Below are positions 14,406 to 22,120 of a stretch of 23,680 bases of DNA, one piece after another. Position numbers and translations under genes: made by a program. This DNA is from CAWEHQ01 sp051001995 (GTDB lineage: Bacteria > Actinomycetota > Thermoleophilia > Solirubrobacterales > Thermoleophilaceae): contig JBPCMT010000120.1 in the NCBI GenBank assembly GCA_051001995.1, forward strand, positions 1 to 23,680, in the 5' to 3' direction. Positions within the stretch are counted from its first letter, which is position 1. Each line of letters opens with the position of its first letter. The notes under the pieces were generated by a model that saw only the letters and a list, made by a program, of their open reading frames with translations, was not told the origin of the DNA and ran no database searches.

Positions 14406-16090
14406 TGGAAGCGCGGACCACAACGCGCCGCGGCGGCGATCGGTGGCCGGCCCGTCGCCGGCGCCTGATCCGCCGAGCACTCGTGGCCGCGGGAGTCGTG
14501 GCCGTCCTGGCGCTCGCGGCGCTCCTCGCGAGGAGCCTGCTCGCCGAGTCCGAGGCGGAGGCGCTCGCCGAGCGGTTCGGCGAAGCCTGGGCCGGCGAGG
14601 ACTACGGCGCGATGTACGGGATGCTCGACCCGGCGAGCCGGATGGAGACCGCGGAGGAGGAGTTCGCCGCCGCGTACGAGGAGGCGGCGACGACCGCCAC
14701 GGCGACTGACGTCGAGCCGGGCGAGGCGCGGGAAGCGGAGGGCGCCGCGATCCTGCCGGTGACCGTCACGACCGAGATCTTCGGGACCGTGACCGACGAG
14801 GTCGAGGTCGAGGTCGAGACGAGCGGCGAGGGCGACGACCCGCTGGTCGCGTGGGCGCCGCAGATGGCCTTCCCCGGACTCGGCGAGGGCGAGGAGCTTC
14901 GGCGCCGGACGCGGGCGCCCGAGCGGGCGGCGCTGCTCGCTCGCGACGGAACGGTGCTCGCCGAGGGGGAGCCGAGTGAGCGAAGCTCCGAGCTCGGCCT
15001 GGACGCCGCCTCGGTGGCCGGCACGATCTCCCCGGCGGCGACCGAGGAGGAGAGCGACAGCCTGTTCGCGCGCGGCTTCCCCGAGGACACGTTCGTGGGC
15101 ACCACGGGGCTCGAACGAATCTTCGAGCTCGAGCTCGCGGGGCGGCCGGGCGGCGTCCTGCTCGCCGGGGAGCGCGAGATCGCCCGCTCCGAGCCGCAGG
15201 CCGCCGAGCCGGTGAGTACGACGATCGAGCCGGCCGTGCAGGAGGCCGCGGCGCTCGCGCTGACCCAGCTCGGCGGGATCGCGGTGCTCGACGCGCGCAC
15301 GGCCGAGGTCAGGGGGCTCGTCGGGGTCGCCGCCACCGGGCCCCAGCCGCCTGGATCCACGTTCAAGATCGTGACCACGACCGCGGCCCTCGAGGAGGGG
15401 CTCGTGACGCCCTCCGAGGAGTTCCCGGTCGAGACGGCGGCGCTGATCGACGGAGTGGAGATCGGCAACGCGCACGGCGAGGCCTGCGGCGGAAGCTTCA
15501 CCACGAGCTTCGCGCGATCGTGCAACTCGGTCTTCGCGCCGCTCGGCGTGGAGGTCGGGGCGGAGCGCCTCGTCGAGGCGTCCGAGCGCTACGGGCTGAA
15601 CGAGGCGCCGAGCATCGCTAGCGTCGATACGAGCACGATTCCCCAGCCGGACGAGATCGAGTCAGACCTCGAGCTCGGCGCGACGGCGATCGGCCAGGGC
15701 GAGCTGCTGGTCACGCCGCTCCAGCTCGCCTCGATCGCCCAGACGATCGCCAACGATGGCAAGCAGGTCGAGCCGCGGGTGGCGCCCGACGAGTCCCCGC
15801 GGCGGGAGCGGATCACCTCGCGGGACGTGGCCAACACGATCGAGGACCTGATGGTCGGCGTGGTGTCGTCGGGCACCGGCACGAGCGCCGCGATCGAGGG
15901 CGTCGAGGTGGCCGGCAAGACCGGCACCGCCGAGCTCGGCGAGGGCATCAAGGAGCACGCCTGGTTCACCGCCTTTGCCCCCGCCGGCAAGACGCCCAAG
16001 CTCGCGATCGCGGTGTTGATCGCCAACGGAGGCGCCGGCGGCGAGGTGGCGGCGCCGGTTGCCCGGACCGTGCTCGAAGCCGGGCTCTAG
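14405..16090 (+). CDS. Penicillin-binding protein, class B-like transpeptidase with NTF2-like N-terminal domain
   Basis: Membrane-anchored peptidoglycan transpeptidase, 561 residues. A short Arg-rich cytoplasmic start precedes one hydrophobic helix (about 21-47). Residues about 48-150 look like an NTF2-like MecA_N domain (AERFGEAWAGEDYGAMYGML), as in PBP2a-type proteins. A reduced linker domain follows, then the transpeptidase domain. The active-site motifs are complete: SxxK at S318-K321 (GSTFKIV), SxN at S372-N374 (SCN), and KTG at 505-507. The catalytic serine and lysines imply an active, beta-lactam-reactive enzyme. Whether it acts in elongation or division is not shown. The ATG shares a base with the ligA TGA, so it is translationally coupled to a DNA ligase, an unusual pairing. 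Confidence 0.9.
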   Translation: MEARTTTRRGGDRWPARRRRLIRRALVAAGVVAVLALAALLARSLLAESEAEALAERFGEAWAGEDYGAMYGMLDPASRMETAEEEFAAAYEEAATTATATDVEPGEAREAEGAAILPVTVTTEIFGTVTDEVEVEVETSGEGDDPLVAWAPQMAFPGLGEGEELRRRTRAPERAALLARDGTVLAEGEPSERSSELGLDAASVAGTISPAATEEESDSLFARGFPEDTFVGTTGLERIFELELAGRPGGVLLAGEREIARSEPQAAEPVSTTIEPAVQEAAALALTQLGGIAVLDARTAEVRGLVGVAATGPQPPGSTFKIVTTTAALEEGLVTPSEEFPVETAALIDGVEIGNAHGEACGGSFTTSFARSCNSVFAPLGVEVGAERLVEASERYGLNEAPSIASVDTSTIPQPDEIESDLELGATAIGQGELLVTPLQLASIAQTIANDGKQVEPRVAPDESPRRERITSRDVANTIEDLMVGVVSSGTGTSAAIEGVEVAGKTGTAELGEGIKEHAWFTAFAPAGKTPKLAIAVLIANGGAGGEVAAPVARTVLEAGL

Positions 16091-16106
16091 CGGCTGGCCG
16101 GGGTGC

Positions 16107-16112
16107 GATAAT
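16107..16112 (+). promoter_or_regulatory. Candidate extended -10 box before the patatin gene
   Basis: GATAAT, five of six matches to TATAAT, is preceded by TGC and ends 11 bases before the ATG at 16124. The space between (CCGGCACGGGC) has no strong Shine-Dalgarno match. It lies in the 33-base gap after the transpeptidase gene. Confidence 0.45.
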
Positions 16113-16123
16113 CCGGCACGGGC

Positions 16124-17392
16124 ATGGGTCAGGTCGTAAAGCTAGAGAGCGCGCCCAAGCGGAAGGCCGCGCCCAAGCGCACCGGCCGCGGCAAGGCCGC
16201 GGGCTCGAAGACCGCGCTGGTGCTGGGCGGCGGCGGGCTCACCGGCGGCGTCTACGAGATCGGCGCGCTGCGGGCGCTCGACCTCCTCGCCGTGAACCGC
16301 ACGGTCAACGAGTTCGACGTCTACGTCGGGACCAGCGCGGGGTCGTTCGTCGCGAGCCTCGCGGCCAACGGCGTCACGCCCGAGGAGATGATGCGCGTGG
16401 CCAACGGGCAGGTGCCGACCTCGATCCGCGACGTCGACCTCGGCACGCTCATGCGCCCCAATTACCTCGATTTCGCCAAGAGCGCGGCGCTGATGCCGCT
16501 GCGGATGGTCGGCCTCGGCCGCACCCTGCTCGGCCAGCTCGGGCAGGTCTCGATGATGGACCTGCTGATCGGGCTGGCTGGGGGCCTGCCCTCGGGCGTC
16601 TACGACGGCTCCGGCATCGAGCGCTACGTGGCCGATGCGCTCGCGGATCCGGATCGCACCGACGACTTCCGGATGCTCGGCAACGAGCTCTACCTGACCG
16701 CCACCGACCTCGACACCTGCGAGCGGATCGTCTTCGGTGCCGAGGGCTGGGACGACGTGCCGATCTCGAAGGCGGCCGCCGCCTCGACAGCGCTCCCGAT
16801 CGTCTACAAGCCCGTCGACGTCCGCGGCCGTCAGCTCGTGGACGGCGGAATCCGCTCCACGACCAACGTCGACATCGCCGTCGAGCAGGGCGCCAAGTTC
16901 GTGATCGTCGTGAACCCGCTCGTGCCCTACGTGAACGACTTCCAGAAGGTGATTCCGACGATCACCGGCAGCCGCGTGCGCCGCGTCTCCGACATGGGCT
17001 TTCCCCAGATCGGCTACCAGGCGTTCAAGCTGCTCGCCCACCAGCGCCTGCACGAGTCGGTCAAGCGCTGGGAGGAGAAGTACCCGGGCGTCGACATCAT
17101 CCTGATCGAGCCCGACCCCAACGACGAGCTGATGTTCGACACGAACATCATGAGCTTCGGCAAGCGGATCGAGATCGCGCGCCACGGGTTCGAGTCGGTG
17201 ACGCTGCGGCTCGCCAAGGACTACGACGAGCTGCGCGAGGTCGCGGCGCGGCACGGGATCGAGATCTCGGCCACCCGCGTGCGCAAGGTCGTCCGCCGCT
17301 TCGCTAAGGAGGAGCGCGAGAAGACGCGCGCCTGGCGGCGGATCTTCGAGCAGACCACGGGCGCGCTGCTCAGGCAGTCCGGGCAGGCTTAG
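16124..17392 (+). CDS. Patatin-like phospholipase family protein
   Basis: Probable serine lipid acyl hydrolase of 422 residues. The patatin elements are present in order: the Gly-rich oxyanion loop LGGGGLTGGVYEIGALRAL (about 34-52), the nucleophile S71 in GTSAGSF, and the dyad Asp D240 in VDGGIRSTTN. About 28 Lys/Arg/Ala-rich residues precede the domain, with no signal peptide. It is probably cytosolic or membrane-associated through the basic N-terminus. A basic amphipathic C-terminus follows (VRKVVRRFAKEEREKTRAWR). The substrate cannot be told from sequence. It runs toward the aminotransferase gene, with only five bases between the two stops, so a dedicated terminator has no room there. Confidence 0.9.
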   Translation: MGQVVKLESAPKRKAAPKRTGRGKAAGSKTALVLGGGGLTGGVYEIGALRALDLLAVNRTVNEFDVYVGTSAGSFVASLAANGVTPEEMMRVANGQVPTSIRDVDLGTLMRPNYLDFAKSAALMPLRMVGLGRTLLGQLGQVSMMDLLIGLAGGLPSGVYDGSGIERYVADALADPDRTDDFRMLGNELYLTATDLDTCERIVFGAEGWDDVPISKAAAASTALPIVYKPVDVRGRQLVDGGIRSTTNVDIAVEQGAKFVIVVNPLVPYVNDFQKVIPTITGSRVRRVSDMGFPQIGYQAFKLLAHQRLHESVKRWEEKYPGVDIILIEPDPNDELMFDTNIMSFGKRIEIARHGFESVTLRLAKDYDELREVAARHGIEISATRVRKVVRRFAKEEREKTRAWRRIFEQTTGALLRQSGQA

Positions 17393-17397
17393 CTCAC

Positions 17398-18519
17398 TCA
17401 GGCGCGCCCGAACGCGTCGCGCAGCGCCGAGAGCAGCCGTTCGGTGGCCGCGGGCCCGCGGATCGCCACGCGGACGTGGTCCTCGTCGCCGAGCGGGCCT
17501 CCCGGGGCCACCAGTACGCTCGCGCGCTCGAGCCGGGCGGCTACCTCCGCGCCGCTCAGGCCCGCGGCGCGGACCCACGCGAAGTTGGCCTGGCTCTGTG
17601 GGGCGTCCACCGGCAGGTCGTGGAAGGCGCGGAACACTCGGGCGCGCTGCTCTCGAACGAGCCGGCCCCGGCGCTCGATCTCGGGGTCCCCGATCCTGAG
17701 CGCGTGGACGAGCGCCGCCTGCGTGAGCGCGTTGATCCCGAGCACCGGGGCGATCGACTCGAGCAGGGTGGCCGCCTCGGCTGAGCCGACGGCGTAGCCC
17801 GCGCGCAGCCCGGAGAGGCCGTAGGCCTTCGAGAAGGTGCGAAGCACGAGCAGGCGCGGAAAGCGGTCGGTGAGCCGCAGCGCCGCGTCCACGGGCTCGC
17901 GGTCCTGGAACTGCGCGTACGCCTCGTCGAGCAGCAGGTGGACGCGCTCGGGCAACTCGGACAGCACGCGCTCGAGCGTCGACGACTCGAGGTATGTCCC
18001 GGTCGGGTCGTTGGGGTTGCACAGGACGACCACGCGGGTGCGGTCACCCACCGCCTCGAGCACGGCGTCGGGGTCCACGGCGCCGCCGGCGAGATCCACC
18101 GCCACCGGACGGCCCCCGGCCCGCTGCGCCATCAGCGGGTAGAGCGGATAGGAGGGCCACGGCGTGACGAGCTCGTCGCCGGAGTCGAGGAGGTGGAAGG
18201 ACGCCGCCTGGAGCAGCTCGGTGGCCCCGTTTCCGATCACGATGCGCTCGGGCTCGACGTCGTGGCGGTCGGCGAGCATCGCGCGCGCCGGCGAGGCGTG
18301 CCGGTCCGGGTAGCCGTTGACGCCGCCGCGGGCGGCGAAGATCGAGGCGTTCATCACCTCCGCGTCGGGGAAGTCGGGCCATTCGGTGCGCGAGAGGTCG
18401 CAGACCGACACCTGCTCGAGCGCCAGCGCCTTCTCCGTGGCGCGGCGCTCGCGGAGGCCGCGGTTGACCTCCTCCTCGGTCAGGTCGTCGAACTGCCGGT
18501 AGTAGTCGAGCAGGCCCAT
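17398..18519 (-). CDS. HisC-like class I/II PLP-dependent aminotransferase
   Basis: Fold-type I aminotransferase of 373 residues. The PLP-binding Lys is K231 in RTFSKAYGLSGLRAGY. NPNDPTG (168-174), DEAYAQF (198-204) and R239 are typical of the histidinol-phosphate aminotransferase group, as is the early YPDRHASPARAML segment. The same motifs occur in threonine-phosphate decarboxylases (CobD) and aromatic aminotransferases. No his or cob gene is nearby, so the substrate is open and I give no symbol. The N-terminus has about 35 extra residues before the usual start of homology. TAACCT ten bases upstream is a likely -10 box. Confidence 0.88.
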   Translation of the reverse strand: MGLLDYYRQFDDLTEEEVNRGLRERRATEKALALEQVSVCDLSRTEWPDFPDAEVMNASIFAARGGVNGYPDRHASPARAMLADRHDVEPERIVIGNGATELLQAASFHLLDSGDELVTPWPSYPLYPLMAQRAGGRPVAVDLAGGAVDPDAVLEAVGDRTRVVVLCNPNDPTGTYLESSTLERVLSELPERVHLLLDEAYAQFQDREPVDAALRLTDRFPRLLVLRTFSKAYGLSGLRAGYAVGSAEAATLLESIAPVLGINALTQAALVHALRIGDPEIERRGRLVREQRARVFRAFHDLPVDAPQSQANFAWVRAAGLSGAEVAARLERASVLVAPGGPLGDEDHVRVAIRGPAATERLLSALRDAFGRA

Positions 18520-18529
18520 CGAACCGCCA

Positions 18530-18535
18530 AGGTTA
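18530..18535 (-). promoter_or_regulatory. Candidate -10 box before the aminotransferase gene
   Basis: Read on the - strand, TAACCT ends ten bases before the ATG, with TGGCGGTTCG between. The bases hold no good Shine-Dalgarno site. It fits the short-leader pattern and suggests the aminotransferase is transcribed separately from the membrane protein gene. Confidence 0.4.
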
Positions 18536-18549
18536 GGCGGGCACTGGGT

Positions 18550-19032
18550 CTACGGCGCCTGCGGCGAGAACAGCGAAGAGCCCGGGCCCTGGATGACGAA
18601 GAAGTAGATCAGGAAGAGGGTGAGTCCGAGCCCCACCGACACGATGAAGATGCGCTCGATCGCGCCGCCCTTCTGGTCGTAGCCCGCGGCGCGGCGCGTC
18701 AGCTTCCAGTAGTGGTCGAGCAGCCGGGCGACCCCGAGCGTGGCCATCAGCGTCGTGATCATGCCGGCGAACGCCACGACGATCCCGGCCTCGACCGAGC
18801 CGGTCTGGAAGTCCACCTGCGAACCGACCCACAGCCAGGCGATCGGCTGCGGCCCCCACAGCGTTAGCAGCACGAGCGTCTCGAGCGTCAGGATCGCGGC
18901 GGCGAGCGTGCGATCGAATCGCCGCCGGCCCGCGCCGGCCCGCGCCGGCTGCGCGCGGTAGCGGAGCGGCCCCGTGCCCGGGCGGCGACCGACGAAGAGC
19001 CCGCCGGTGTCGGATGGATCGTTGCTGGCCAT
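18550..19032 (-). CDS. Unknown three-helix membrane protein
   Basis: I do not recognise this 160-residue protein. It has an Arg/Gly/Pro-rich N-terminus of about 42 residues, then three hydrophobic segments. They lie at about 43-70 (TLAAAILTLETLVLLTLWGP...), 83-104 (VEAGIVVAFAGMITTLMATL) and 128-150 (IFIVSVGLGLTLFLIYFFVI). A short basic loop with DHYWKLTRRAAGYDQKG separates helices two and three. The C-terminus is short (about ten residues). The positive-inside rule places the N-terminus and the basic loop in the cytoplasm. The gene sits between an acyl-CoA synthetase and an aminotransferase on the same strand. ATG at 19032 is the only sensible start. Codon use matches its neighbours. Confidence 0.8.
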   Translation of the reverse strand: MASNDPSDTGGLFVGRRPGTGPLRYRAQPARAGAGRRRFDRTLAAAILTLETLVLLTLWGPQPIAWLWVGSQVDFQTGSVEAGIVVAFAGMITTLMATLGVARLLDHYWKLTRRAAGYDQKGGAIERIFIVSVGLGLTLFLIYFFVIQGPGSSLFSPQAP

Positions 19033-19050
19033 GCTCGTTCGCTGCGCAAA

Positions 19051-19073
19051 CGGGCGGCCACCAGGGCCGCCCG
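19051..19073 (-). terminator. GC-rich hairpin after the acyl-CoA synthetase gene
   Basis: CGGGCGGCC at 19051-19059 pairs with GGCCGCCCG at 19065-19073 around the five-base loop ACCAG. On the - strand it lies 43 bases after the acyl-CoA synthetase stop and is followed by GTTTGCG, only a weak U-tract. It could end that transcript or shape the leader of the membrane protein gene, whose ATG is 18 bases further on. Confidence 0.45.
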
Positions 19074-19116
19074 TCCCACCGTTCAGTCTACGTTGTCGAT
19101 CGCGCCGGCGGCGCGG

Positions 19117-20910
19117 TCAGGTCGTGTACAGGGACTCGATGTCGCCCCCGTACTTGTCGCCCACCACGTTGCGCTTGACCTTCATCGTCGGCGTCAGCTC
19201 GCCGGTCTCCTGCGAGAGGTCGCGCGGGAGGATCGTGAACTTCTTGATCTGCTCGACGGGCCCGACACCGGCATTGACGGCGTCGACCGTCTGCTGCACC
19301 TCCGCCCGCATCGCGTCCGAGCCGGCGACCTCGTCGGCGGCCACGCCGTGCTGCTCGGCAAACTTCGGTACCTCCTCGGGGTCGAGCGTGAGAAGCGCCA
19401 CCAGGTACGGCCGGCGATCGCCCACCACCACGGCCTGGGAGACCCAGCGGTTCTGCTTGAGGCCGTTCTCGAGGTTCGCGGGGGTGATGTTCTTGCCGCC
19501 TGCGGTGATGATGATGTCCTTCTTGCGGCCGGTGATGTAGACGAAGCCGTCGTCGTCGATCGAGCCGAGGTCGCCGGTGTGCAGCCAGCTGTCCTCGAGC
19601 GTCTCGCGCGTGGCCTCCTCGTTCTTGTAGTAGCCCTGGAAGATGTTCGGGCCCTTGAGCAGGATCTCGCCGTCCTCGCCGATCCGGACCTCCTGTCCGG
19701 GCAGCGGCTTGCCGACAGACCCGAAGCGGAACTCGTCCAGCTCGTTGACGGTCGCGACGGTGGAGGTCTCGGTCATCCCGTAGCCCTCGAGCACCGGCAC
19801 CCCGCAGGCGTAGAAGAACTCGAGGATCTCGGGCGCGATCGGCGCGGCGCCGGTCACGCACTGGCGGATCTGGCCCCCGAACAGGTTGCGCACATTGACG
19901 AACAGCTTCTCCTCGGCCGCGTCGAACCCGGCCTGGAGCTCCTCGGGCACGTCCTGGCCCTGCGCCCGCATCCGGCGCACCCTGACGCCGACGCCCACCG
20001 CCTGCGCCAATGCGGCGGGATCCTCCGCGGCGGAGGTGGCCATCGTGTAGATCTTCTCGAAGATCCGCGGCACCGACGGGAAGTAGGTCGGCTTGAGCTC
20101 CATCAGGTTGGGGACGATCTTCTGCGGATCCTTCTCCCAGAAGGCGATCGTCGCTCCCAGGTCGATCGCCGCGAACTGGATCAGCAGCGCGAAGGCGTGG
20201 GCGAGGGGGAGGAACAGGTAGACGGAGTCCCCCGGAGCGACGGCGCCCTGCTGCTCGGCCATCGAGGTCACCTGGCGATAGTTGCCGTGGGTGAGGATGC
20301 AGCCCTTGGGTGGCCCCGTGGTCCCCGACGTGTACATGAACACGCAGGTGTCGTCGGGCGTGACGCTCTCCACGCGCTGCTCGAGGTCGGCGTCGTCGCG
20401 GGCGCGACCGCGCTCGCGCAGCTCGTCGAGCGACAGCGCGTTCGGACCGTCGGCGTCCTCCGCCTCCATCACGACGATGTGCTCGAGGTGCGGTAGGTCG
20501 CCCTCGACCTTGCGGACCTTCGCCAGCTGCTCGGCGTCCTCCACGAACACCGCGCGCGACTCCGAGTGGTCCAGGACGTAGTGGCACTCCTCGGCGGAGT
20601 TCGTCTGGTAGACGGACACCGACGTCCCGCCCGAGCTCAGGATGCCGAAGTTGGCGAACGTCCACTCCGGCCGGGTGTTGCTGAGGATCGCCACGCGCTC
20701 GCCCTTCTCGACGCCGAGGTCGATCAGGCCGAGCGCGATCTCCTTGACGGCCTCGCCGAGCTGCTCGTAGCTCACCTCCCGCCACTCGTCGCCCACCTTG
20801 TGCTTGAGCGCGGGCGCCGAGCCGCCTCGGGCGGCGGCGAGCGGCAGCATGTCGGCCATCGTCCGCGAGTCGGTGCTCGCCTCCGTCGCGGTCACGGTAG
20901 TCGCTTCCAT
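19117..20910 (-). CDS. Long-chain acyl-CoA synthetase (AMP-forming)
   Basis: Activates fatty acids to acyl-CoA through an acyl-adenylate. The 597 residues carry the AMP-binding motif YTSGTTGPPKG (about 193-203), YGMTETS (377-383), the hinge and ADP-binding segment HTGDLGSIDDDGFVYITGRK (444-463), GGKNITPANLE (471-481) and the C-terminal lysine region TPTMKVKRN (573-581). Size and spacing match the FadD15-like branch of bacterial long-chain synthetases. Substrate length is not provable. Unlike several neighbours it has a strong Shine-Dalgarno sequence, AGGAGGAG, just before ATG, and a TAGAAT box 31 bases upstream. The nearby SCP2-like, patatin and Nif3 genes do not define a pathway. Confidence 0.95.
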   Translation of the reverse strand: MEATTVTATEASTDSRTMADMLPLAAARGGSAPALKHKVGDEWREVSYEQLGEAVKEIALGLIDLGVEKGERVAILSNTRPEWTFANFGILSSGGTSVSVYQTNSAEECHYVLDHSESRAVFVEDAEQLAKVRKVEGDLPHLEHIVVMEAEDADGPNALSLDELRERGRARDDADLEQRVESVTPDDTCVFMYTSGTTGPPKGCILTHGNYRQVTSMAEQQGAVAPGDSVYLFLPLAHAFALLIQFAAIDLGATIAFWEKDPQKIVPNLMELKPTYFPSVPRIFEKIYTMATSAAEDPAALAQAVGVGVRVRRMRAQGQDVPEELQAGFDAAEEKLFVNVRNLFGGQIRQCVTGAAPIAPEILEFFYACGVPVLEGYGMTETSTVATVNELDEFRFGSVGKPLPGQEVRIGEDGEILLKGPNIFQGYYKNEEATRETLEDSWLHTGDLGSIDDDGFVYITGRKKDIIITAGGKNITPANLENGLKQNRWVSQAVVVGDRRPYLVALLTLDPEEVPKFAEQHGVAADEVAGSDAMRAEVQQTVDAVNAGVGPVEQIKKFTILPRDLSQETGELTPTMKVKRNVVGDKYGGDIESLYTT

Positions 20911-20941
20911 CTCTCCTCCTAGAGCCGTCTTGGAGCGACGG

Positions 20942-20947
20942 ATTCTA
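20942..20947 (-). promoter_or_regulatory. Candidate -10 box of the acyl-CoA synthetase gene
   Basis: On the - strand TAGAAT lies 31 bases before the ATG. The leader between has a small hairpin (CCGTC-GCTCCAA-GACGG) and then the strong AGGAGGAG ribosome-binding site. This start is of the ordinary leadered type. Confidence 0.45.
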
Positions 20948-20992
20948 AGCCGACCGGCGCCCGCGGTGCGCCTCCGGCCGCTTGGCGCGGCG

Positions 20993-21166
20993 CTAGACCT
21001 TCGCCGGCTGGCCCCGGCGGGACGCCTGAAGCGAGCTGAGGAACAGTGTCTTGTCGATCCTCCCCTCGAAGATCGGCACCCCGAGCTGCATGCACTTCGT
21101 GATCACTTCGCGCCGGTGCATCCCGGCCTCACGTGCCAGCTCGGTGGGCGTCAGGTGAATCGCCAT
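20993..21166 (-). CDS. 57-residue HTH-like small protein
   Basis: Small protein of unknown role. The frame could start 14 codons earlier, but ATG at 21166 is preferred: it is preceded by a purine-rich GGAGAGGAGAGGGG, and the N-terminus then reads MAIHLTPTELAREAGMHRRE. The segment TPTELAREAGMHRREVITKC with the following LGVPIFEG resembles a single helix-turn-helix of the MerR/excisionase kind, or the small N-terminal module of IF2. A Ser/Arg-rich end follows. It lies 82 bases before the acyl-CoA synthetase start on the same strand, so it could regulate that gene or be unrelated. Database comparison would be needed to decide. Confidence 0.7.
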   Translation of the reverse strand: MAIHLTPTELAREAGMHRREVITKCMQLGVPIFEGRIDKTLFLSSLQASRRGQPAKV

Positions 21167-21298
21167 ATGCGTGCCCCTCTCCTCTCCGTTGCGCGGATCG
21201 CATCGCAAGTTTTACCGCTTGGCCCCGACGGGTGGGAGCGATCGCCGCAATTTGGGTGGAACCGGTCGCGTCGCCGCTCGTGCGACCGAGGCAAGCAC

Positions 21299-22093
21299 TC
21301 AGATCGGGTTCGGCACGTCGATGAAGCGGTGCTCGACGCCGAATCGCTCCGCCACCAGCTCGCCGGCGCGGCGGATGCCGAAGGTCTCGGTCGCGTGGTG
21401 GCCCGCGGCGATGAAGTGCACCGCGGCCTCGCGGGCGTCCGCCGTGACGCGCTCGGCCGGCTCTCCGGTGACGAACGCGTCGAGGCCCAGCGCGACCGCC
21501 TCGTCGAGCATCGACGCCCCGGCGCCCGACACGATCCCGACGCTCCTGACGACCTCAGGCCCGCGGCCGACCACGAGCGGCTCGCGGCCGGTCACCGTCT
21601 GGCAGCGCTCGATGAGCTCCGCGGCCGCGACGCCGCGGCCCGAGCGCCCCACGATGCCGATCGGGCGTCCGCGCGCGGAGCCGAACGACTCGGAGCGGTC
21701 GAGACCGAGCGCCTCGCACAGCAGCGCGTTGTTCCCGATCGTCGGGTGCGCGTCGAGCGGAAGGTGGTACGCGGCCAGCGACGCGTCCGAGCGAAACAGC
21801 ACCTCGAGCCTCGCCCTCAGCTGGTCGGTGACGACCGCGGGCCCGCCGCCCCAGATGATGCCGTGATGGCAGAGGACGAGGTCGGCGCCCGCGCTCTCAG
21901 CCCGCTCGAACAGCTCCCGGTGCGCCGAGACGCCCGTGACCACGAGGCCCACCTCGCGGGCCCCGGGCACCTGGAGGCCGTTCGGCCCGTAGTCCTCGAA
22001 CGAGCCCGCGTCGAGCAGGTCGTCGAGGTAGGCGACGATCGCGTCGCGGTCGGCGGTGGCGCCTCCTGGTGCGGCTGAGTCCGGGCTTGCCAC
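21299..22093 (-). CDS. Nif3-like dinuclear metal centre protein
   Basis: Member of the NIF3/YbgI (DUF34) family, hexameric proteins with a two-metal site; often labelled GTP cyclohydrolase 1 type 2, a function not proven for most members. The 264 residues have FEDYGPNGLQVPG near the N-terminus, the HHG metal motif in LVLCHHGIIWGG, YHLPLDAHPTIGNN in the middle and AAGHHATETFG near the C-terminus, which supply the expected His, Asp and Glu ligands. The start is GTG at 22093. It lies 27 bases after the lipoprotein stop and may share its transcript. Confidence 0.92.
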   Translation of the reverse strand: MASPDSAAPGGATADRDAIVAYLDDLLDAGSFEDYGPNGLQVPGAREVGLVVTGVSAHRELFERAESAGADLVLCHHGIIWGGGPAVVTDQLRARLEVLFRSDASLAAYHLPLDAHPTIGNNALLCEALGLDRSESFGSARGRPIGIVGRSGRGVAAAELIERCQTVTGREPLVVGRGPEVVRSVGIVSGAGASMLDEAVALGLDAFVTGEPAERVTADAREAAVHFIAAGHHATETFGIRRAGELVAERFGVEHRFIDVPNPI

Positions 22094-22120
22094 GTCCAGC
22101 TGCGCGAAGCCCGCCGAGCG

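Noticed and set aside
13817..15475. A 552-codon open frame on the - strand opposite ligA and the transpeptidase gene
   Set aside because: It is antisense to two motif-complete genes, and its composition (Ser/Arg-rich) is that of a shadow frame.
16142..18022. A 626-codon open frame on the - strand across the patatin and aminotransferase genes
   Set aside because: It crosses two well-supported genes in wrong frames and shows no conserved motif.
19093..20496. A 467-codon open frame on the + strand opposite the acyl-CoA synthetase gene
   Set aside because: It is a shadow of the synthetase; that strand has all the enzyme motifs and a strong ribosome-binding site.
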